NCBI GenBank assembly: GCA_027563935.2
Contig: CM050450.1
Span: 12,569,957-12,633,956, forward strand
Direction of reading: 5' to 3'
Length of the DNA stretch: 64,000 nucleotides
From: Costus lasius
Lineage: Eukaryota; Streptophyta; Magnoliopsida; Zingiberales; Costaceae
The notes below the pieces were generated by a model. That model was not told where the DNA came from, ran no database searches, and saw nothing but the letters and a program-made list of their open reading frames with translations. Of the stretch, positions 34,166 through 44,805 are shown one piece after another (the first letter of the stretch is position 1; each line of letters begins with the position of its first letter). Both the position numbers and the translations under genes were made by a program.

Positions 34166-35229
34166 GTCGGTGAGGGCTGCTTCTCGAGGACTTGCAACAG
34201 CCGGCAGGATTTTTCTGTGCAGCGAAGTTGCATTCGGCAAGGCGACGCGCGACGTGGGTCGCGTGCAGCCAGACAAGACGTGCGAACGCCGATGATTGCT
34301 GCGTGTGTTCAGCGGAATTTAGGGCAGAAGGCGTTGTGGCGTGCGTGCATGTCAGCTGAATCCGGATCTGGGTTTGGGCCTTTAGTGTGAATCCTATTTG
34401 GGTCTAAATTCGGTTCTTTTTAGATTCGGGTCAGATTTTGGATTTTGGGTCTAGCTATTGGGCTGGATTCAGGCTATTTTTGGGTTTGCTTCTTGGGTCT
34501 TGTGCCTAGGCTATGGGCCTAGGTTGTCCCCCTTCTGCTGTGTTGTGCGCAAAAAGCAATGTTAATGTGCACAGAAATAGGCTGCTACGCTATTTCTACT
34601 GTCTGGACCTAGTTTGGGCCTAGTCATCTGGGCTGAGTTTTCTGCTACGGGCAGAAGTAACAGAAAGCTATTTGGGTAGATGTCTTGTGTAGCGGCTGCT
34701 TGCTGTCAATTTTCATAAAATCCAGGAAAGTAATTTTCTAATAATTTCAAATGGCATAATTATTTTTTATTATTGTTTCAATAATAAAAAGTATAACATT
34801 ATGAAATATATTAATTGAAACAATATGACTACCAAAGTAACGTATTGTGTAGGTTAATTTATTTCACATTGTTAAGATGGTGTGTATGTAATTCATGCGG
34901 GTATTAATCGGCCCAAAGGAAGGTTGATACTTGGCCGAATTATGTGCACACATGTGGTAATGACATGTGATGATTATTTGGTTTTCTTGTCAACATTAAG
35001 TCTGTCCAAAGAAAGGCTTAGTGTTAGATGAGACTTATTATCAGTATTTGATTACTACAATGAGAGTACCACTTACAAGTTAATATTTATGTCCAAAGAT
35101 GAAATATTAACGTTGTGCTAGGTATCTTGTTATGCACCCATCATTGTTTAAATTTATTATTGGTTAATACTTGAATTTTTAATTTAAGTATGATTTGAAA
35201 CTAATGTGAGTTTATTCAGTTATTAATTC
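34166..35229. other. No gene recognised; probable Copia leader on the right
   Basis: 34390-34640 is a repeat-like 'tttgggtct/gggcctag' tract. From about 34720 the sequence appears to be untranslated leader of the Copia element that follows, with repeated 'gtccaaaga' words at about 34915, 34994 and 35091. A matching 5' LTR for the element was not found. Confidence 0.35.
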
Positions 35230-38200
35230 TGCTTCCAGCATTACTGCTAATATTAATTCCATTCATATGCTTAATGACACAAATTTTTTAAAATATGACA
35301 AGAGAACGTTACCATTGTTCTCGGAGTCATTGATCTAGACATTGCGCTTAGAGTAGAACGTCCTACTATTCTTACCACTATAAGTTCCCCTAATGATAAG
35401 AGGGAATTGGAAAGATAGGACAGTTCAAATAGCATGAGTCTTATGATCATTAAGTGTGTCATACTAGAAGCATTTAGGGGCATACTACTAACAAACCTTA
35501 TCTCTCTAAGGTATAAGAGTAAAGGAAACATAATAGAGCACATTATGAATATGTCTAGTCTTGCTTCAAAGTTACAGGCACTTAAGTTAGAGTTATTTAA
35601 AGACTTTACTAGTGCATTTGGTTCTCATATCTCTTTCTATATAGTTTAATCAATTTTTAAATCAGTTATAACTGCTAAAGGGAGAAATAAACTCTTAATG
35701 AGTTAATTTCTCATTATGTATAAGAGGAAGAGAGATTGAAGCAAGACATGTCAGTGAGTGCTCATTTGACCTCTACCTTAAAGCATATTAAATAAATAAG
35801 GGATAAAGAAACTGCAGTGTGTAGACAACAAAAGAAACAAAAGAAGAAACAGACTCAAGTATTCACATGTTTCTTCTGTAAAGATAGTGGACATACCAAA
35901 AGGACTACACCAAGTATCATACTTGGTGTGCATAAAGAAACATACACTTCTCATTTTTGGTTTATATTGAAGTTAATTTAGCTGTTGTACCTAGACACAC
36001 ATGGTGGGTGGATTCGGTTGTCACTACTCACATAAGGTCCATGTAGGGTTACATGAATTGCTGAAAGCCAATTGATGCTAAAATATTCATCTATGTGGGC
36101 AATAGCAAAATAGTAGAAGTTCATGCAATAAGACATGTTTAGGTTATTATGTAAGACTAGTCACTATTTAGATTTGAATGAGACATTTGTTGTTCCGTCT
36201 TTTAAACATAATTTAGTTTCTATTCCTATATTGAATAAATCAGGATATTATTGTTCATTTGGGAATAGTAAATTTACTTTGTCTAAAGATTCAAATCTTA
36301 TTAGTACCGGTCTATTAAGTTCATTTAATAACCTTTATATGCTAGATACAGTTGCTTCATTTAATGAAACCTTGCAAATATGTGGTACAAAGTGAAAATT
36401 AACAAATAAGAATTTCTCATTCCTATGACACAAAAGATTAGGTCATATCTCTAGATGGAAAATGGAAGGACTTGTGTCTAATGGAATTCTTAAGCCCCTT
36501 GATTTTACAGATTTTAAAATTTATATTAATTGTATAAAGGGGAAACAAACAAACCTAAAGAAGAAAGTGGCAGCCAACAGAACTTCAGACGTCTATGAAT
36601 TAATAAATACAAATATTTATGGTTCATTCCCTTTGGTTTCTTGGAATAGTCAATGATATTTCATTACATTCATAAACAATTACTCCAGATAAGACTACCT
36701 CTATCTTATTCATGAGAAGTCACAGGCATTGGACATGTTCAAAAGTTTAAGGCTAAAGTTGAACAAATCAACTTGGCAAGTCAATTAAAAGCATTAGATC
36801 TGATCGTGGTAGTGAGTACTACGGTAGATATGACGGATCAGGAGAACAACGTCTAGGTCCTTTTGCTAAATTCCTATAAGAAAGACATTAAAGACTGCAG
36901 TTTATATCCTTAACAGAGTTCTAACTAAAGCAACTAATAAAACTCCTTATGAGCTTTGGATAGGTAAGAAACCTACTCTAAAGCATTTGTACACTTGTGA
37001 ATATCCAACTAAAACAAGGTCTTATAGGCCAAATAGAAGTAAATTGGACTCCATAACTATTAGTTGCTATTTTATTGGTTATGCTAAGAGGTCTAGGGGT
37101 TATAAGTTTTATAATCCTACTGATAAATCTATCTTTGAGATGAGAATTGCTAAATTCTTTGAGGATGATGAGTTTGGGAGGAAAAATAATGAAGTTAAAG
37201 ACTTTGTATTTGAAGAGGAATTCATTACTCTTCCCTTGATCACTGGTGGAGAATGATCAGATTCTAGTTTCTGATATTCATAATATTCAGTCTTCAGTTG
37301 CTGAGATTTCTCAACCAGTGAATTCAGATGAACCTTTTGATTTAAATCAAAAAGTTATTACAGAAGAACAAACTCATCATACTCAAGAAGAAATGCCATT
37401 AAAGAGATCTACTAGAGAAAGGAGAAGTGCGATACCAGATGATTATGTCACATTTCTCCATGAACATGATATTGAAATGGTGGAGGATGATCCAATCAAC
37501 TTCCACTAAGTCATAGAAAGTTCTAATTCTCAAAAGTGGATTGATGCCATGAGTGAGGAGTTAAAGTCTATACTTGACAATGACGTTTGGGATCTTAAAT
37601 CACTACCTGAAGGTGTGAAACCCATTGGTTGTAAATGGATATTTAAAACCAAGTGGGATTCAAACGGTAGTGTAAAGAGATATAAAGCACGTCTTGTTGC
37701 AAAAGACTTTACTCAAAAGGAAGGCATTGACTAGAAAGAGGCTTTCTCTCCGGTATCATTGAAATACTCTTTCAGGATTATTGTGGCATTAGTAGCTCAT
37801 TTTGATCTCGAGCTACATCAGATGGATGTAAAGACTGTGTTTCTCAATGAAGATATTGAGGAAATGATATATATGGTGCAACCATAAGGTTTTGTGTCAA
37901 AAAATTCAAAACAATAGGTTTACAAACTAAAGAAATCCATCTATGGACTTAAGCAAGCTTCTCGTCAATGGTATTATAAATGTCATCAAGTGGTCCTCTC
38001 CTTTGGTTTTGAGATGAATGTAGTAGATAATTGTATATACCACAAGTTCAGTGGGAGTAAGTATATTTTTTCTTATTTTATATGTCGATGACGTATTGTT
38101 GTTGCTAAGGGAGACAAATTTAGTCTCAAATAATGCCCCAAGAATAATTTTGAAACTAAGGAAATGCAGAAGATTCCATATGCATTTGCTGTGAGGAATC

Positions 38201-38830
38201 TGATGTATGCTCAGGTATGTACGCGTCTGGATATTGCGTACATTGTTGGGATGCTTGGTAGATATCTAAGCAACCCAAGAATGGAGCATTGGATAGCAGT
38301 TAAAAGGATTCTGCGGTATTTGCAGAAAACTAAAGATCATATGCTCACATATAGAAAATCAGATCAGCTAGAGATCATTGGGTATTTTGATTCTAATTTT
38401 GCTGGATGCCAAGATAGTCGCATATCTACTTCGGGCTACATTTTCCTGCTAACTGGAGGAGCTATTTCCTGGAAAAGTGCTAAGCAGACACTTATAGCTT
38501 CTTCCACTATGGCAACTGAATTTGTAGCATATATGAGGCATCCAACCATCGGATATGGCTGCAAAATTTTGTCACTGGTCTGCGCATTTTGGATAATATT
38601 GAAAGACTACTAAAGTTATTCTGTGACAATAAATCTGCAGTATTATATTCCAATAACAATAGGATTTCGTCAAAGTCTAAACATATTGACATTAATTTCT
38701 TAGTTGTTAAAGAAAGGGTTTAGAGTGGTCAGATATCTATAGAACATATTGGTACAAACTCCATGATTATGGATCCACTTACTAAAGTTTCATGAGCACA
38801 TTGCTCATATGGGTGATATATCAGTTTAGT
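35230..38830 (+). pseudogene. Decayed Copia gag-pol
   Basis: Fragments in order on the plus strand: gag (about 35330-35650; LDIALRVERPTILTTISSP, then SLMIIKCVILEAFRG); knuckle remnant CFFCKDSGHTKRTT missing its last Cys (35860); protease remnant WWVDSVVTTHI, where DSG has become DSV (36000); integrase fragments (36400-37000); RT (37520-38150, GCKWIFKTKWDSNGSVKRYK, LVAKDFTQKEG, YGLKQASRQWYY, LILYVDDVLLL); RNase H (38164-38800, GYFDSNFAGCQDSRISTSGY, SWKSAKQTLIASSTMATEFV). Numerous stops, frameshifts and deletions. It was a complete element before decay. Confidence 0.88.
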
Positions 38831-39203
38831 GGGAGTTTGTATTTGGATTATGTAGTGTACACATTAAAGAATAAAGCTTTTATTTTCACTCTGAACATAA
38901 GGTTTTGGTTGATCTCATAAGGAATAAAGTTGGACTAGTTGGAAATAGGCATGTTATGATCACATTACATGAAATTTCCATGCTACACATCCATACATAA
39001 TCTATGTCGTTGACTGTATTGACATACGTGACCATCGTTCGGGCTAGTCACATTACATATTGTGACGAAGGCCGCCTTGATCCTATGTTACTATATTCAT
39101 GGACGAGATTGATAGAGATAATTTCAGATAAAAGATAGCATTAAAGAGCTCATTAAGGTATACAATTATATCAGGTAATATATATGTGGCCTAAGTGGGA
39201 GAT

Positions 39204-39475
39204 TGTTAGATCAATTAATGTGGACCACACATATATTAATTAATAATTATATATGACTATCTTAAATATTTTGGCCGTACTTAAGTGATCGATTAAGAAT
39301 TAATTATTACGGCTTAATTATCTCAAATTTGTGTGGAATATTATTATGTGTAGAGACTTAGGTTTTATTTCTATTTTTGTGATGGGTTAGAAATAGAAAT
39401 AATAATAAATAATACGTCGTGGTCCCTGCAGGCGTGTGTTTCCTTAATTAATTAATAAGGAGTTTTCTCTCTTTC

Positions 39476-39516
<41 letters not shown>

Positions 39517-39647
39517 ATTACCAAGACTCGTGACGAATATTTTTATTCTGAGTCTGGGAAACACAACACCTGTGACGAATATTTTCTCAATGCTTTAACA
39601 TATCTTCATGTTGTGTTTCATTGTCATAACCTTTAATCGATCCAACA
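39204..39647 (+). mobile_element. 3' LTR of decayed Copia element
   Basis: It starts TGTTAGATCAATTAATG right after the purine tract aagtgggaga (about 39193-39202) and ends GATCCAACA at 39647. A (TA)n tract sits at 39480-39512 near a plausible TATA position. Sequence to the right is jacalin intron 2, so this element inserted in a jacalin gene. Confidence 0.8.
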
Positions 39648-40594
39648 ACACACACATGGATTATGGGCATATTAGGGCTTATTTTTTTAATGAAAATAAA
39701 AGGCTAATGTAAACAAGAGTAGAGAAATTGTATAAGTGGGTTTACAGGGAAGCATTTGCCGGAGCCCGATCCAAAGATACGAGTTGTATTGGGTACACCA
39801 TCTTTCAAATAGGTGAACTGAATGCCACATATTCTGCCGTGTCTATAGACATTGATATTTTTGATATGTGTGGCAACTCCCATGTCCCATTATGAACCGG
39901 TTTCTACTCCCCAAGTCCCCACGTTGACTGCTCCTTCGGCCTGCAGCAAAAGATGGCAAATAATCATGCGTTATATATTGGGTAGTGATGAGTATTCCAA
40001 ATTTCGATAGTGCCAAAATTTTACTATTATACTTTTGAAATAATTTTTTTTGGTATCAGTACTAAATTTTAAAAGTTTAATTGGTAATAGTACTAAATTA
40101 CTGTAATTTATTACATACCGATTTCCAAAATTTTATTTTAGTAACGATGTTAAATTCTTAAAATATATTTTGATACTGATACCGAATTTCTGAAATATTA
40201 ATTAGACGATCGAGCAACGGGTGAGCATTGAGCGATGAGCTGATAGGTGACTGATTGGCAGCGTGCAATACAAAAGTACCAAAGCTAAAAATATTTAATT
40301 TTTTAGTACTGTAAAGTAAAATATTTAATTATTAGAATATTAATTATTTATAAATAAAAAATATAAAATAAATAAATTATATATTTGGTACTTTAGGAAT
40401 TCGAGAAAATTCTAAACTAAAATCTGATACAAGTTGTACTGATACTAAAGCATCAAAGTATTTATATCAAATTATTGAATACTAAAATTTTTGGTATAAT
40501 ACTTTAATATTAGTGTTGCTCACTCCTAATATTAAGAGATATAAACAAAGATATTAATCACATCGATAGATAGATGCAGCAGCTAGCATACCAT
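39648..40594 (-). pseudogene. Jacalin-related lectin pseudogene, copy C
   Basis: On the minus strand, the ATG-only exon 1 is at 40592-40594 with an intact GTATGC donor. Intron 1 contains the shared MITE. Exon 2 is at 39746-39940 after a TGCAG acceptor and reads VGTWGVETGS, then a TAA stop, then WDMGVATHIKNINVYRHGR and ICGIQFTYLKDGVPNTT, ending at a GTAAAC donor. Intron 2 begins but is cut at 39648 by the Copia LTR, so exon 3 is lost or displaced. It resembles copy A more than the 63-kb gene. Confidence 0.82.
39983..40528. mobile_element. hAT-like MITE in jacalin intron 1, copy C
   Basis: It starts TAGTGATGAG and ends GTTGCTCACTCCTA, at the same intron position as in copies A and 63 kb. The longest of the three (546 bp), it carries an extra segment around 40200-40260 (gagcaacgggtgagcattgagcgatgag). 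Confidence 0.6.
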
Positions 40595-40614
40595 AATATC
40601 GAGCTTGCTGTGCT

Positions 40615-40834
40615 GCAACTCTAGATTCAAATTCACTGGTGAGGTAGAGGAAGAATACAGTATTTATAGATGTAAAATGTCTAGTGGAAACACCCAAGAA
40701 CTTGACCTGCTCAACTAATTACAGCAAGCAACTCTAGATTCAACTTCACTGGTGAGGTAGAGGAAGAATACAGTATTTATAGATGTAAAATGTCTAGTGG
40801 GAACACCCAAGAACTTGACCTGCTCAACTAATTA
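40615..40834 (-). promoter_or_regulatory. Tandemly duplicated jacalin promoter
   Basis: Two nearly identical 107-bp units (40615-40721 and 40728-40834) each contain a minus-strand TATA box (ctataaatactg) and the upstream word ttgggtgttyccactagac. Start-codon distance from the first TATA is comparable to that at 63.97 kb. Similar segments lie upstream of every relic, which defines the core promoter of the family. Confidence 0.75.
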
Positions 40835-41127
40835 AGTCTTTGTCTCATTCAAGACTGCTGTTGGGCCATTGATAATAATATAGATAATAATAATAATAAT
40901 AAGAATAAAGATTCAGTTAAAAGAATTGATCAAAATTGATCCTTATTTATTAGAATAAAAAGAAAGTCCTGCAAATTTGGAATTTATATTCAGAACATAT
41001 ATCTCTTTTGGTTTTGTTCACAAAGGAAAACTATAACTTCTTTAGTTATGTACTCAAACATTTGGGAATAAGTTGAGTTTGAATAAAATTTCATTTAACT
41101 TGCTGAACTAGAAGCAGTGCTGTCACT

Positions 41128-41421
41128 GTATAGAGACTGCGTCGGAGTGTCGAAACCTACTACAATCTATTAACCACCATCAAAATTTGTACTTTGTATG
41201 TCAATCCCTTGATCCGCGGAAAAACACTTGAAAAGATTTGTTTTCTCACATTGGACTCCATCCATGTAACCTATGCATTGCATAGAGACTGCGTTGGAGT
41301 CTCGAAACCTACTACAATCAATTGACCACCATCAAAATCAGTACTTTGTATATGAAAATATTCGTGCTACTCAATGAGAAGTAATTGAGCAATCCCTTGA
41401 TCCGCGGAAAAACACTTGAAA
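41128..41421. repeat. Direct duplication, about 110-140 bp
   Basis: 41128-41236 and 41281-41421 share tagagactgcgt(c/t)ggagt, then cgaaacctactacaatc, and cccttgatccgcggaaaaac. The second has a 35-bp extra stretch. No gene is recognised in 40835-41459. Confidence 0.7.
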
Positions 41422-41458
41422 ATTACACGAGGCTTAAAGAAAATTTTTCTCAACCGCT

Positions 41459-41821
41459 TTGGTTAGAATTGTTGTAGAGCTTGGCTCTTCTGCAGATCTC
41501 CTTCTCCAGCTCCTCCAGGCCGCCCACTTCCTCCAGTTCCTAAATACAAACAATATCAGAGATGAAGGTCTCTGGAATCAGAAATGTGCGACGTTGCTCC
41601 AAACGATTTTGAGCCATGAGTTCACCTTGGGCCTCAAGAACAGCCCATACGGAAACTCCTAGAACTTGTCCATGTGGTGGATCTGTTACAGCCACACGAA
41701 TTTTTTGAATGGCATCAGTCCATCGAAAGGAATGCAAAAATTTTTGGAGCAAGATACCACATCTCCTATCATTTTTAAGGCATAAATCTCGATAAAAAAC
41801 ATAAGTATTGATACAACTTAC
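41459..41821 (-). other. Unrecognised minus-strand reading frame beside the MULE
   Basis: The minus frame at 41540-41830 reads CGILLQKFLHSFRWTDAIQK and VAVTDPPHGQVLGVSVWAVL with ordinary amino-acid composition and ends just left of the MULE terminus. Its start lies in the TIR, so the ATG given by the frame is not its own. I do not recognise the family. It may be an exon of a host gene cut by the MULE or a chance frame. Confidence 0.25.
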
Positions 41822-41946
41822 CCTGAGCACAGCCCCCTACAATTCATTTCTCGAATCTTAAAGCGCGTCAGATCGAGCGAATATCAATGCTTACCCGCTC
41901 CCGTTACCCGATGCTACAACTTACCCTGGTTACTTTTCCGAATGCA
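41822..41946 (+). repeat. MULE left terminal inverted repeat
   Basis: CCTGAGCACAGCCCCCTACA at the tip, then ttcatttctcgaatcttaaag and cccgctcccgtta, ending about ccctggttac. Aligned to the complement of 51800-51924 it has scattered substitutions and a 6-7 bp indel at the cccgttacc repeat. Confidence 0.85.
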
Positions 41947-42574
41947 TTAAACCCCGCCCGCGCTCTCTCTCTCTCTCCTATGCCACCGTCGACCCTAAAC
42001 CTGCGACAAAATTTCACAAAATTTTCCACTGACGCTGATAACCCTAGCCGACCTCTCGCCCGACCCTCAACCTAGGAAAAAATTTCCCAAAATTTCTCGC
42101 CGATGCCGAGAACCCTAGCCGACCTCTCGCCCAACGCCCTGAACCCTAGCCTTCTCCATTGTGCATAGATACCACGAGGGCACAATCCTTGTTCTCGTCT
42201 GAACCCCTAACCCAAGCTAGAATCTGTCCTCCATCCTCTCCTTCTCCCTCTTTAGGGTTTCGCTGTCGTCTCTCCCATCCAATCGTAACCCTAAACTTCT
42301 CCGTCTGTCCCATCGATTCAGGTGAGATGTATTTAATATTTAATATTTATGTTACATTTGGTATTTACTGCTTAATGGTTTTAGATATTAATGATTGATG
42401 CATTTTATGCTCTGACGAGGTCCTGCGCAAGTAAACAACAGTAAGCTGAGAAACACAAGGTCACTCAAGCAGTCAGGCTTAGTTCATAACATCCTCTGCA
42501 AATTTCTTAGTAAGTAAAGTCATTTACTTTTATCGTGAATGCAAATTCAAATTATCGTAGATTTAAAATAAACT
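41947..42574. other. Left subterminal region, no gene
   Basis: The sequence 42000-42140 contains a repeated 'cctgcgacaaaatttcacaaaattt / aaccctagccgacctctcgcc' motif (two copies). It resembles a captured 5' leader (ctctctctctctcctatgcc) but no domain is recognised in the frames at 41887-42075 and 42159-42398. Confidence 0.4.
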
Positions 42575-44740
42575 ACCATGGATACACATCGTGGACACGA
42601 TGTCCATCATCGTGGACACCACCAATATAACCCTAATTTAGTAGAATTTAGGGTTCATCCTTGGTATCCACATCATGGACACAGTGTCCATCATCGTGGA
42701 CACCCTCATTGTAACCCTAATTCAGTAGAATTTAGGGTTCATCTTTGGTATCTGATAGGCTCCGCAAGTGCACGGTCTATCGAAGTAGTAAATAATATCG
42801 TTCCCACAGGGAGCAGGTGTCAAGTACCGACCTTTAGTGTCATTGAAAGCTAGATGATTCAAACACGGAATAAAAGAATAGCTCTAAAACTAAATTAACT
42901 AAATTATCAAACCAAGAAGTCGACGACTTTGAGGGAAAATTACAGTTTAAGAAGTGTTCGAAACTTCAGGTTTCACCTCATTGAAAGCTTTAAATGTAAA
43001 ACAATCAATGAATTGAAATAGAAAACGGATCTCCTTCTCTCGAAGCGCAATCCGACAGTAAACAACTTAAGACGATCTTTCCTATGGTACGGGTTACCTT
43101 CTCTCGAAGCGTAATCCGGTGTCTAGCATAAGCTAATTTCCTACTCTCGTAGAAAAATTAACCCAAGAGACCCATTAAGCTCTATGAAATATCGTAAATC
43201 CTCGAGTGACGTCGAACAACTCTCGTAATTCTTGTCACAAGTTTAAATGAGAACGATCGAGTGTTACGATTCACCTCTCAGTTCATCTCGTAACACTTAA
43301 CACATACAAATGTTTGGCCAAAACATAAATACACAATAAGCACAACTCATTTAAATAAGTCAATTTACTAAAAACTATCACTGAGATTCAATCAAATGTT
43401 TTACATGAGGAAATGTGTTCAACGGGCTACGCCCGAGTCCCGAACTAGGGTTTTACTCTAGAACATGCATCGTTTAACAATTAAAACCCACGAAAATGTA
43501 TACAAAAAGAAGGGAAATTGCAGATCTTAGGTAGGAGATGATAGATCTTTGGTCTTCTCTCGATAGCCCCAAAGAAATCCTTCGAATCGAGCCCTTGAAT
43601 GAGTAAAATCGCCCCTTTTCGCCCTAAGTCGCCTCTCTCCAAAGTTCGACCCCAAAAACCGCTCCAAAAATCCTATTTTATGGTTCTATATCTTCCTTAG
43701 GTAGTTAGGAAGTTTCCCTCCAAATTTTAGCCAATTTCGAGTTCGGAATCACTCAAATCGGGCGAAAAACCGTCGAAAGATCGATCTGCGCGGAAGCTGT
43801 CACGGTCGTGCTTCTAGACACACCCTGGCCATGTCTGGCTCGCAGAATGCAGGAATGTAAGCACGGCTGTGCCAATAAGCACGGTCAGGCCGTGCTTGCC
43901 TCTGTGAAGTGCAGGAAGGTAAGCACGGGCGTGCTTCTGGACACGGGCAGGCCGTGTCCTTCATGGGAAGCTCCAAAAATGCTGAAATCTTGCCTGTGAC
44001 CTTGCCAAACTATGACGAATCTTCCCATAACTTCAAATCTTCAAAATATTGTCAAAATTATATGGAAATAACCTGCATTTCACAAATAATCAAAAAATAG
44101 TGAAGATTCTAGACTTAATAGTAAAAGATATCAAATTTTTGACATAAAATAGAACTTAAGCCTAAAATGATTGTATAGATAAGACTCTAAATCCTATAAA
44201 AATAACACCTATCAGTATCCACATCATGGACACGTTGTCCATCATCGTGGACACCACCAATATAACCCTAATTTAGTAGAATTTAGGGTTTATCCTTGGT
44301 ATCCACATCATGGACACTGTGTCCATCATCGTGGACACCCTCATTGTAACCATAATTCAGTAGAATTTAGGGTTCATCCTTAGTATCCACATCATGGACA
44401 CGGTGTCCCTCATCGTGGACACCACCAATTTAACCCTAATTCAGTAGAATTTAGGGTTCATCCTTGGTATCCACATCATGGACAAGGTGTCCATCATCGT
44501 GGACACCCTCATTGTAACCATAATTCAGTAGAATTTAGGGTTCATCCTTGATATCCACATCATGGACATGGTGTCCGTCATCGTGGACACCACCAATGTA
44601 ACCCTAATTTAGTAGAATTTAGGGTTCATCCTTGGTATCCACATCATGGACATGGTGTCCATCATCATGGACACCACCAATGTTTGGTATCCACATCATG
44701 GACACGGTTTCCATCATCGTGGACACCACCAATGTAACCC
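42575..44740. repeat. 84-bp minisatellite array, split by a solo LTR
   Basis: The units read tggtatccacatcatggaca, then (c)ggtgtccatcatcgtggaca, then ccctaatttagtagaattta and gggttcatcct. About two units precede 42752 and about six follow 44215. Each has the palindrome ggacac(g)gtgtcc. The last units at 44640-44740 are shortened. The core word catcgtgga is the reverse complement of that in the array at 48.3-48.9 kb. Confidence 0.85.
42753..44214 (-). mobile_element. Solo gypsy LTR inside the MULE array
   Basis: Termini TGATAGG at 42753 and CCTATCA at 44208-44214, flanked by the perfect 5-bp target duplication GTATC (42748-42752 and 44215-44219). The end signature cgcaagtgcacgg (42765) on the plus strand shows minus orientation. 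The hairpin-rich segment 43795-43965 (aagcacggtcaggccgtgctt, ggacacgggcaggccgtgtcc) corresponds to that in the nested Athila LTR. 1462 bp. It arose by LTR-LTR recombination. Confidence 0.93.
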
Positions 44741-44805
44741 TGTTTCTACACAATGCATAACTTAATATAGTTTGTTTTTCATAGTTTCCAGATATTTTCA
44801 GCAAT

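Noticed and set aside
33499..34390. Long GC-rich open frames on both strands (72-137 codons)
   Set aside because: They lie inside the gypsy LTR (32109-34165) or just beyond, overlap on both strands and show no domain.
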